DNA of 64,000 nt. Source: Gari tellinella. Lineage: Eukaryota; Mollusca; Bivalvia; Cardiida; Psammobiidae. The DNA is taken from positions 19,062,001 to 19,126,000 of the forward strand of contig OV277863.1 in NCBI GenBank assembly GCA_922989275.2, written 5' to 3'. Numbering within the stretch: the first letter of the stretch is position 1; every line of letters starts with the position of its first letter. The notes beneath the pieces are model-generated. The model was not told where the DNA came from, ran no database searches, and saw only the letters and a list, made by a program, of their open reading frames with translations. Shown here one piece after another: positions 55,780 through 64,000 of this stretch. The position numbers were made by a program, and so were the translations under genes.

Positions 55780-56009
55780 CAGGGCTGCTATTTCTCCGGA
55801 TTTTTGCGAAATCTTCGGATTTTTATTCCAACAGATGGAAGCTTAAAACAGGCTGAAAGTAAAGCAGAATGCGCCTTAAGGCGCATTCTGCTTTACTTTC
55901 AACCTGCTTTAAGCAAAGACTATGGGTTAAAGGTATATATGATCAGGAAAATCGGGCTTGAAAAATTTGAAATCTTGGGATTTTTTTTTATCAACTTATG
56001 GCAGGCCTG
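55780..56009. mobile_element. MITE family J with A-type hairpin, copy 2
   Basis: CAGGGCTGCTATTTCTCCGG to 'caacttatggcaggcctg'. It holds 'cagatggaagc' plus the complete H1 palindrome (centre gcgccttaaggcgc) and 'gactatgggttaaaggt', an A right-arm relic. Confidence 0.82.
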
Positions 56010-56174
56010 TATTCTCAATACGTACTGGTCTCTGGGAGATGACTCAGCCAGCAGTATAGGTACTGGTAACAGCCCTGCTTATCTGATGCACACTTCAATG
56101 CATTTGCATGTACATTGAATCCTGATCAGACGCCCTGTCTACTGATGTCTGATAAACAGACAAAACTGCTTAAA

Positions 56175-56201
56175 CACCCCCCCCCACACACACACACACA
56201 C
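56175..56201. repeat. Poly-C / (CA)n microsatellite
   Basis: A C-run of about nine followed by (CA) units, then C-rich sequence. Confidence 0.9.
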
Positions 56202-56202
56202 C

Positions 56203-56406
56203 TCCCCCCTCCCATAGAAGCACCTTTAGAGCATTTAATTTATTCCTCCACTAAGAAAATAGTTCGAGTAAGGATTATGTATTAGAAGAAATGGTTTCCA
56301 TATTCTAGCAGATAGAAGCTTAAAGTAAGGCACATTCTGCTTTACTTTAAACCTGCTTTAAGTGGTCACCTCACTCACCTGTCTTCAAAACTAGAAACAG
56401 GCTATA
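56203..56406 (+). mobile_element. MITE family A, one hairpin arm lost
   Basis: 'ccccctcccatagaagcacc' left; hairpin reduced ('gcttaaagtaaggcacattc'); right 'aactagaaacaggctatag'. Confidence 0.75.
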
Positions 56407-56869
56407 GACCTTTCTCAAATTGTATGCATGCCTGAGATTCCATTACCAGAACGAGGCTAGTAGTGCAAGCAACTGACCAGTCAGTATGGCCACTGTGTGT
56501 ATCAAAGTGCATATTGTTTTCTAGATATGATGCTAGCTTAAGTTTTCACAGATTCTCAAAGTCAGCAGCTGTAAAAACTGGGTTGTAAAATAAAGAAGAG
56601 ATGATGGTTCATTTTCCAAGGTTAAACAGTTTTATTAGTACCATGCTTAAAGAAACGATTGAATGTCATGAGACACCATAATAAGTTAACATGTATATTA
56701 TTTGGAATTTCAGACATCATAAGATACATAGTTATAATGAATTTGAACATACCTGAATATAAGCATAAGTTTTCTCAAGGTAAAATCGTATTTCTTTTTA
56801 CGTTAATTTTTAAACATATGCATTTCAATAGTAGAACATTAATACCATATTTATTCTAATTAACAACTT

Positions 56870-57115
56870 TCAGATTACTGGTTCATCATTGGTTTCCTCC
56901 AAATACTTAAAGACAGGATATTTGAAATGGACATCAGTGTTGAAAACATTAAAGAAATGATCTGTATCAACAGCATTTGACTGGTCTAAGGAAAAACAAG
57001 CTAGACGTTTATTAAACAATAAAATGGTATCATTAGATCCGGTTATCAAGCAGACATCAACATTAAGGTTCAGAAGAGAGTCTATTTTAACATTTAAACC
57101 GCCTTTGACATTCAC
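56870..57115 (-). CDS. Candidate last exon of an unidentified gene
   Basis: Minus strand: acceptor-like TTTTTTTGTAGTATATAG (AG at 57117-57116) opens an 81-codon frame beginning VNVKGGLNVKIDSLLNLNVD and ending in TGA at 56872-56870; AATAAA follows within 15-20 bases (complement of tttatt at 56850-56855). The composition (alternating hydrophobic and polar, 'LITGSNDTILLFN') looks more protein-like than other ORFs here and resembles a beta-propeller strand, but I do not recognise a family. No repeat of this window overlaps it. The AATAAA is unusually close to the stop. It could be chance or a decayed gene. Confidence 0.3.
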   Translation of the reverse strand: MNVKGGLNVKIDSLLNLNVDVCLITGSNDTILLFNKRLACFSLDQSNAVDTDHFFNVFNTDVHFKYPVFKYLEETNDEPVI

Positions 57116-57595
57116 CTATATACTACAAAAAAACTAAGATCAATGTAAATTGACAATAGCTATTTGTATGATATTAATTTATTTTTAAAAAATGAATAAA
57201 ATAAGAATGTTGTTCATGTTTCATTTTAATGAAGCCCCAGAATCTGCTCAAGACGATATGGAGACATCAACCCAGACTTCAAATCCATATGAATTTTAAA
57301 GAACCTTTTGGACAAGAAAACACAGGAATGTGAAAATTTAAATTCACAGATTGCAATAGAGCGTTTTGAAATCAACAGATTTTCAAAGATAATACCTTGA
57401 CAATTTTTCTTACTGGATTCAATTGGTATTTAATTTTTATTGCATTGTTAAATATTTTATTAAGCCAACTACTCAGAATATGCTGTTTTGTCCATTTACA
57501 TTAAGCAACTAAAGCAAACTGGTCATATAGAATTATAAAATAAATAAATTACACTTTGTTACAATATAATATTATGTGTTTCTTATAAAACTTAC

Positions 57596-57745
57596 AGCTA
57601 GATGTCCGATATGGTGTTTCATTCTTTTTCTGTGAGAGAAGCATTCCCTGGTCACCACTGATTTGTTATGAATTTTGCGATTTGGAGAGCATTTATTAGA
57701 ATAAATATGGTAGTTGTGTTGGAGGAGAAAGTTAAATAAGCATTC
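57596..57745 (-). CDS. Candidate upstream exon of the same unidentified gene
   Basis: Minus-strand frame open for 50 codons below a stop at 57748-57746. It contains 'KCSPNRKIHNKSVVTREC' and ends 'HHIGHLA' at a consensus donor (CTAGCT|GTAAGTTT, GT at 57595-57594). It ends in phase 0, which fits the next candidate exon at 57115. The 5' boundary is unknown. Only the donor, open frame and phase agreement support it. Confidence 0.22.
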
Positions 57746-57748
57746 TTA

Positions 57749-58586
57749 GCTAATTAGTGTACAAGCAGTTCATCTGTAGGTCAGTTCCTCAATAAACTGC
57801 TTTGGAAAATTGGAAGCATAGCGATAGTTTGAGATTAATTTACAGAATAAGGGATGTCTAATGAAAGTCTAGAAGGAATCTGGAACAGTTATGTAATAGA
57901 TGAAAAGCAAAGTATAGCTTGAGTGATAAGGCAGTAGAAAGCCTTTATTTACAACTGGAAAGTACAGCAATGTAGATCTACATATTCTTTAAGATGAAGA
58001 ATCTTTGTTTGCTTAACATGAAACCGAAAGTACCACGGAATCAATGCCGATAAACATCTTTTCTGATAATTTATGGATGTAATTTTCACTAAAATACTAA
58101 TACCCTTTGTCGATGGGCTTATTCCCTGATAACTTTGTGATGTACTTTAAAAAAAACACCCAAAAACAAAAAAGTTACAGAACTAGATCTAAATCTCTGG
58201 CACTGAATAGCAGCCATATCTATTGAGTAGATAGGTACTGCCTGCACTATAAGCCTCGTTCTTGGAAATAACTGAATATTCATGAGGCAATATTAAGAAA
58301 GGTCTATTGGGTAAAGGGTTAACCTTTTCCTCCACGGCCACCACTACAAATCACCTATTATCCAACTGATAAAACATTCATAATATAGAACCTGTGTTTA
58401 ATGCAGGCGGCTGCCTCAAAACCATTTCCCCTATTTCCCATAATTATAATGCATTTTAAGTTTTTAACCCTTTTATCTGTTCCTCATTAGCTTTCTATTT
58501 AATGCTAAAATTGTTATTTCCAATTGTAAACAGTATTAAACTCTGCTCTCTGGTTTCCAGCATAACCAGAAATGGGTGTCAAAGCC
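57749..58586. other. Stretch with no assigned feature
   Basis: Mostly single-copy AT-rich sequence. A family A right-end relic 'attgggtaaagggttaac' lies at 58307-58324, and H2-like traces at 58530-58560. I see no exon. Confidence 0.5.
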
Positions 58587-59347
58587 ACCTGATGCTCGCC
58601 TGTTTAAAGTTTAAGTCTAAAAAACATCTTGTATCGAAAGCAAATCAATTTTCAATTTAGAAAGATTATTATTAAAATGAATGTTGAGTCTTAGTCTAGT
58701 TATATTAAACTTTAAAACAACCCGTCCAAACTTGAACCTGGTGATTTGTAGTTAAAACAACTAAGTCCAAAACATGATTGTCAAATATTGACAAAATTTT
58801 AAATTTCAACTTCATAACACCAATGTTTGACCCCTAATGAACCTCCATACAAAATTTCAGCACCCTAGCACAAATATTAAGCTTTAAAACAACCCGTCCA
58901 AAAAACTTTAACCTGGTGATTTATAGTAGAAAAACCTAAGTCCAAAACATGTTAATAATTGACAAATATTAATGTTATTTTTAAATTCCAACTTCATAAT
59001 ATCAATGTTTAACCCCAAATGAACCTCCATACAAAATTTCATAACTCTAGCACAAGTATTAAACTTTAAAACAACCCGCCCAAAAAACTTTAACCTGGTA
59101 ATTTGTAGTCAAAAAACCTAAGTCCAAAACATGTTGAAAATTGACATAAATTAAAATTATTTTTAAATTCCAACATCATAATATCAATGTTTAACCCCAA
59201 ATGCACCTCCATACAAAATTTCATAACCCTAGCACAAATATTAAGCTTTAAAACAACCCGTCCAAAAAACTTTAACCTGACCACGCTCACGCTCACTCAC
59301 GCCGAGGTATGACATTAGCTCTGCTGTTCTACGAACAGGCGAGCTAA
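58587..59347. mobile_element. Helentron-like element with 182-bp monomers
   Basis: Left 'gctcgcctgttt', right hairpin 'ctgttctacgaacaggcgag' plus CTAA. 'aacttcataa' units at 58808, 58990 and (diverged) 59172 give a 182-bp period; shared motifs 'acctccatacaaaatttca' and 'aaacaacccgtccaaaaaac'. A family A left-arm fragment follows (59354-59450). Confidence 0.75.
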
Positions 59348-59439
59348 AAATGAGTTAACCCTTTAGATACACATTTTTACCCCTTTAATTTATTCCTTCA
59401 CAGAAGAATAGTTCCAAAACTTACTTAGAACTATCACTG

Positions 59440-60300
59440 AAGGTAATGAATACCCCAGCTATGCATATCTTGTACAAAATTGTATCCTAATTGGTACAGC
59501 AATGTAGAAGTTATTTGCATCCCAATATTTTCTAAGTTCAATCAGGGGCCATAACTCTGTAATTCTTTGGAAGACTGCAAAGCAATGTATAAACATCTAC
59601 ATGTCATTCTTAATGCATATACAAAATTTTATCTGAAGTGCTTGAGAAATGTAGAAATGGTTGGCATCACAAGATTTATAAGTCCAATCAGGGACCATAA
59701 CTCTCTCCTTTTTTGGACAACTCACAACATGGCATGCATGTTACCACAAGGGTACCATGTGAAGCAGTACTTCACTGTAATTATATGCATATTCAAAGTT
59801 TGATGTCAATAGGTAAAAGAAATTTAGAAATAGTTTGTGCCACAAGATCTAGCTGTTGCGCCAGAGACAAATGCAAAATGTCAGTAAATGGCAATATTAT
59901 AACTATGTCCTCCTTGGGACAACTCATATAAAAAATATGTCATGCACATCTGCACTTAATAATAAATGCATATGCATAGTTTGATGTCAGTTGGTAGGGA
60001 AATGTAGAAATAATTTGCGTCACAAGTTTTATTCAGTCCAAAAAGTCAAATCAAGGGCAATAACTCTGTCCTTCTTAGGTCAACTCACATGAAAAATGTG
60101 TCATGCACATCTACATTTCATTATACATGTAAATGCATATGCAAAGTTTGATGTCAATCTGCAAAGAAATGTAGAAGTAGTTCGCGTCACAAGATCTGTT
60201 GTGCCACGGACGAATGCAAAAATTCAAATCAAGGGCAATAACTCTGTCATTCTTGGGCCAACTCACTGTGTAAGCTTAATTGCTAAATAAAACATAGGTT
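59440..60300. repeat. About 150-bp imperfect tandem array, Helentron-type filler
   Basis: Four to five units with 'agaaatgtagaaatggtt', 'gtcacaagatct', 'ggccataactctgtcctt' and 'ggacaactca'. No terminal hairpin found. 60301-60646 continues in a diverged form. Short ORFs are array artefacts. Confidence 0.65.
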
Positions 60301-60646
60301 TTCATGTAAGCTTGTTAAATACAAAGTTTGGTAAAATTGGGAGATCTAATCTGAAGCTATTCTGAAGCTGACCAGTAAACGCTTTGCTATTTTAAGTAAC
60401 AACGACCTTGGCTTTGACCCGATGACCCCTTATAATACAATCCCAAGCTAGGTCATAAGCTTGAATACAAAATGTGGTCAAATTTGGGATATCCAACCTG
60501 CAGTTATTGACTAGAAACCAACATTGTTTTAACAACTATGACGACAACAGTGACTATGACAACTGCAACATTGGGGCCATTGTATTAATTAGCACATTTT
60601 TCTCTGGTTACAATGAAAACAATTAATTTAGGAGCCAACCAAAGCA

Positions 60647-60902
60647 TTAACCCATTGCCCCATAAATATGATATTTTATGCCTTTTACTTATTCCTCCAC
60701 TGAAGAATATATATATTATAATATATATAATTCCAATTGATACCACCAAGAAAATGTACCATAAGAAATATTTCTATGCCCCAGCAGATGGTAGCTTAAA
60801 GCAAGCTGAAAGAAAAGCAGGTGCATTCTGCTTTACTTTCAACCTGCTTTAAGTGGTTAACTATCTTCAATGCTATAAACAGGCTATGGGGTAATGGGTT
60901 AA
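60647..60902 (+). mobile_element. MITE family A
   Basis: TTAACCCATTGCCCCATAAA to CTATGGGGTAATGGGTTAA; first hairpin arm shortened. Confidence 0.88.
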
Positions 60903-60975
60903 GCAGGCCGATAGTGAAGCAGAAAGCTTCTTTAGCAGCTTTCTGCTTCACTTCCTGTCTGCTTTATGCAACCAC
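60903..60975. repeat. H1-type hairpin next to A
   Basis: 'gatagtgaagcagaaagctt' versus 'agctttctgcttcacttcct'. 61000-61380 after it is single-copy with no supported exon. Confidence 0.65.
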
Positions 60976-61674
60976 CTGCCTTTAACACTAAAACAAGTGA
61001 TTGAGGAGAGAGTGTTTAAGCCTTGATTTCACTTCTTGTCTCTCTGAATTCATCCGCTTGCGGCACTTATCATGCAACAATTCTGGGTAAGAATGCGGTA
61101 AAACGCGAAGCGGAGCAGATTATAAAATCCCATACAGAGACAAGCCACAGACATACATGACAATATTTTCTTCTGGAAAGAGAATTATTCCACAGAGGTT
61201 TGTGTAAAGATATATTTAGTTAGGCTTACTGGTGTGCATTGACAGGCCGGGGAAAATCAATATGAAGGGACCTGAAAGTGTCGGTTTTACGTGGTAAACT
61301 GTCACGGAGAAAAATGATGGCAGCGCTGGAAATGAAAGCTGCTATCACAATCATTCATCTTTGGTGGCCAGCTTGCAATACCAATACACTAAAACAAGCA
61401 ACAGACTGCAGAGCTGGTGCAACAGAACAAGTCATTGGGCATAGACTAAATATACAGTCAAAGCAACCCCTTAATACAAGTTAATAGTAGACCCATATGG
61501 GCAATGTCACAGTGAGAAGACAATCTTGTATTATGCAACCATTCTGTAGAAGATTCATATAATGTTCTACAGAAACTTCATATTAGGCAGTGCCATAGAG
61601 ATCAATCTTGTCGTACATGCAACCATTCTACAAGGTTCATATAATTATACAGGATGATGACATATTATAACCAA

Positions 61675-61931
61675 TTAATTACCCCATAAATACGCCTTTT
61701 TAAGCCTTTAATTTATTCCTTTTAAATTGAAGAAAATAATTTCACTTTATATGCATACAGAAATAAATATGAATCATAAGAAAAAGTTTCTAAATCCTAA
61801 CAGATGGTAGCTTAAAGCAGGCTGAAAGCAAAGCAGAATGTGCCTTAAGGCGCATTCTGCTTTACTTTCAACCTGCTTTAAGTCATCACCTTTCTTCAAA
61901 ACTAGAATCAGACTATGGGGTAATGGGTTAA
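61675..61931 (+). mobile_element. MITE family A, unit 1 of duplication
   Basis: Intact ends and hairpin (centre gtgccttaaggcgc). Confidence 0.88.
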
Positions 61932-62269
61932 CACTAAAACAAGCAACAGACTGCAGAGCTGCATGTGCAACAGAACAAGTGAAATGGGCATGGACTAATT
62001 ATACAGTCAATCTTGTATAAAGCAACCACTTAATAGTAGACCCATATGGGCAATGACACAGTGAGAAGACAATCTTGTATTATGCAACCATTCTGTAGAA
62101 GATTCATATAGGCAGCAACATACTTTAAAATTACTGTTCTATAGAAACTTCATATTAGGCAGTGTCATAAAGATCAATCTTGATGTATATGCAACCATTG
62201 AACAAGGTTCATATAAACATAATTATAAATTACAGGATGACATATTATAATATGAAAGTCAATATTGTA

Positions 62270-62526
62270 ATAACCCATTATTATTATCCTTTGTATACCT
62301 TTATTATTTCTCCACTAAAGAAAATAGTTCCATTTTATAGAGTAATGAATGTGTAGCATAGGAACTATTTCCTATATCCTACTAGCAGATGGTAGCTTAA
62401 AGCAGGCGGAGAGTAAAGCAGAATGTGCCTTAAGATACATCCTGCTTTACTTTCAAACTACTTTTAAGAAGCCACTGGTGTCTTCAAAACTAGAAATAGG
62501 CTATCCATGGGCAATTTGATTGGTTA
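62270..62526 (+). mobile_element. MITE family A, unit 2 of duplication
   Basis: 'taacccattattattatcc' left, more diverged hairpin, right 'gcaatttgattggttaa'. Confidence 0.8.
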
Positions 62527-62587
62527 AGCAACTATTTAACACAAAACTTTTTCTTAGAACCATATTGACACTAATAGAACATATAGT

Positions 62588-62788
62588 AAAATGGTCCAAA
62601 ATCTCTCTATTATGACCATTTTAATTATTTTGTGTTTAAAACAGGTGGCTGCTTAAAGCAAGGTAAAAGTAAAACAAAAAGCTAGGAGCTTTTTGTTTTA
62701 CTTTCATCTTGCATTAAGCTCCAACCTGTCTTTTATACCATCAATTAATCTTCTTTTTTTGTGGTGGTAAGAGAGAAGTTCAACTGTA
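62588..62788. mobile_element. MITE family F
   Basis: 'gtccaaaatctctctattat' to 'agagagaagttcaactgta'; H1-type palindrome 'aagcaaggtaaaagtaaaac' / partner. Confidence 0.8.
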
Positions 62789-62867
62789 TAATCAATCTTG
62801 TAATAAGTGACCATTCAATGCAAGATCCATTGGGGCAATGACATAATAAATGCAGTCAATCTATATT

Positions 62868-62960
62868 ATAACCCGCTGTAACCCCATAACCTGTTTCAAG
62901 TTTTGAAGGTAGGTGACCACATATTAATTAATACAGAATAAAGTATACAGATAGCTGCTT
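62868..62960 (-). mobile_element. Family A left-arm fragment
   Basis: 'ctgtaaccccataacctgtt' to 'aggtgaccaca'; the rest is replaced. A loose H1 hairpin follows at 63085-63150. Confidence 0.6.
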
Positions 62961-63147
62961 TATTTACTCTTAGCACCCTCTACATTACTTCTGTCCTGCA
63001 TAAATCTGGCATCTCTCTAAAAGTTCACAAGTTGCAGCTTCTTTTTTGCGATCAGTTAACCCAATATCCCAGAGGTAAAGGGTATAGCATGCTGAAGGTA
63101 GACAATAAAGCTCCTATATGAGCTCTCTCTTTCGCTTTCAATCTGCT

Positions 63148-63400
63148 TTAACCCTTTACCTGATAGCCTATTCCTAGTATTGAAGATAGTTGACCACTTA
63201 AAGCAGGTTGAAAGTAAAGCAGAATGCGCCTTAAGGCGCATTCTGCTTTACTTTCAGCCTGCTTTAAGCTTCCACGTGCTAAAATTTAGAAAATATTCCC
63301 TATATACTTTATATTCATGACTGATTAAATTGGAACTATTTTCTTCAGCGGAGGAATAAATCATATCCGCTAAAAGGCGCTTCTATGGGGAAAGGGTTAA
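63148..63400 (-). mobile_element. MITE family A, intact
   Basis: TTAACCCTTTACCTGATAG to 'ctatggggaaagggttaa'; perfect hairpin centre gcgccttaaggcgc. It begins in the 'ctgcTTTAAc' of a preceding H1 hairpin. Confidence 0.9.
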
Positions 63401-63841
63401 GAAGCCACCTTTCAGTGTGCAGTAAAAGTTTCCTGTGGCTCGCTATCAATTAGACAGAATGTGTATGAAAAGGCATTTGTATCAGCCAGTACCATGATGG
63501 GTACCAACAAATTATTTACGAATGGAATCACACACACCAAAGTACATTTTGGATTTGCTGTTCGTTTCTGCACACTACCTTCCAGCTTGTTTGCATAGCT
63601 GCCCAACGATATCATGCAAACAGGTCATTTTTGTGTAAATTGTCACGGGCGTAGGCCAACGATGGGTTCTGAAACATTACCTGAATTCACTGCAGATGGT
63701 TCCTGAGGGAGAGCCCTGATGGCTCAGAGTCTGAGCTGTTTATCATGTCTTAATTTTTAAAATACCGTATTTTGTGAATAAACCCATTGATAGTCAATGT
63801 AAACTTTCTAAGCCATCTACCAGAAAATGCAAGAGTTCATT

Positions 63842-64000
63842 TTAACCCATTACCCCACAAATACGCCATTAATTCCTCTACTGAAGAAAATAGTTTCAAT
63901 TTATACTGTTACAACCTACAAATAAGAATCATAAGTAATATTTTCAATATTCTAGCAGATAATAGCTTAAAGCAGGCTGAAAGTAAAGCAGAATGCGCCT
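63842..64000 (+). mobile_element. MITE family A, cut by the window end
   Basis: TTAACCCATTACCCCACAAA through the first hairpin arm to 'gcagaatgcgcct', where the window stops. 63401-63841 has no repeat of the families above. Confidence 0.88.

Larger units (their letters stand above)
61384..62526. repeat. Tandem duplication of about 550-600 bp, each unit ending in a family A MITE
   Basis: 'acactaaaacaagcaacaga' opens both units (61386 and 61932); 'gcaatgacacagtgagaaga', 'cagtgtcataaagatcaatc' and 'acaaggttcatata' follow in the same order in both. Unit 1 ends with A at 61675-61931, unit 2 with A at 62270-62526. Confidence 0.85.

Noticed and set aside
57213..57300. Plus-strand 26-codon ORF ending 'STQTSNPYEF' and stop, composition like a protein tail
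   Set aside because: Too short and no convincing acceptor or upstream exon on the plus strand; it also lies inside the putative intron of the minus-strand candidate.
63412..63615. 67-codon minus-strand ORF with ATG in non-repetitive sequence
   Set aside because: No recognisable motif, no splice partner found, and length is within chance for this base composition.
1..64000. CRISPR-like array of short repeats
   Set aside because: The dispersed palindromes are full MITE hairpins in a eukaryotic genome; no regular short repeat-spacer pattern and no cas genes.

Overview
The window looks like a gene-poor stretch of a metazoan nuclear genome, probably a bivalve mollusc. The reasons are GT-AG introns of 7-10 kb, a diacylglycerol kinase gene of animal type, tRNA-derived SINE-like units, and many short non-autonomous DNA transposons and Helitron/Helentron-like elements with central tandem repeats, which are typical of bivalve genomes. 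The species assignment is inference. There is no operon, CRISPR array, rRNA or other prokaryotic feature.

The only gene I recognise is on the minus strand between about 30.8 kb and 2.1 kb. It is the 5' part of a type I (EF-hand-containing, DGK alpha/beta/gamma-like) diacylglycerol kinase. Four exons (30785-30719, 23386-23310, 13102-12778, 2249-2130) join in frame with matching intron phases (1, 0, 1, 1) and encode about 196 residues: the DGK N-terminal homology region followed by a Ser-rich linker. The EF hands, C1 domains and catalytic domain must lie beyond base 1. A non-repetitive 1.5-kb stretch upstream of exon 1 (30786-32356) is the candidate 5' UTR/promoter region. A second, unidentified minus-strand gene end is possible at 57745-56870 (two phase-compatible open segments, stop codon, AATAAA), with low confidence.

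Almost everything else is repeats. I sorted them by termini. TTAA-flanked MITE families: A (more than 45 copies, about 250 bp, termini TTAACCCATTACCCCATA), B, C, I, K, P and Q. TA-flanked families: E, F, G and N. Family D has CAGGGCTCCAGATAAG termini and a 6-bp target duplication. Family J starts CAGGGCTGCCAT. L is a composite with CCGTCGCAG termini that carries an E copy. Helentron-like elements have subterminal GCTCACCT...AGGTGAGCTAA and internal arrays of about 145-370 bp. M is a tRNA-derived SINE-like family. Minisatellites and local duplications fill the rest.

Two features of the repeat landscape stand out. First, families with unrelated ends share two long palindromic cores. Core H1 (AAGCAGGCTGAAAGTAAAGC type) is in A, F, J and several unassigned hairpins. 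Core H2 (CAAACAGTTTGGATCC / GATCAGA type) is in B, C, E, G, P and Q. Second, the elements are nested to an unusual degree, often precisely in the TTAA at the centre of an A hairpin. This gives internal evidence for target-site rules, including a clean empty site for a Helentron-like insertion that has no target duplication.
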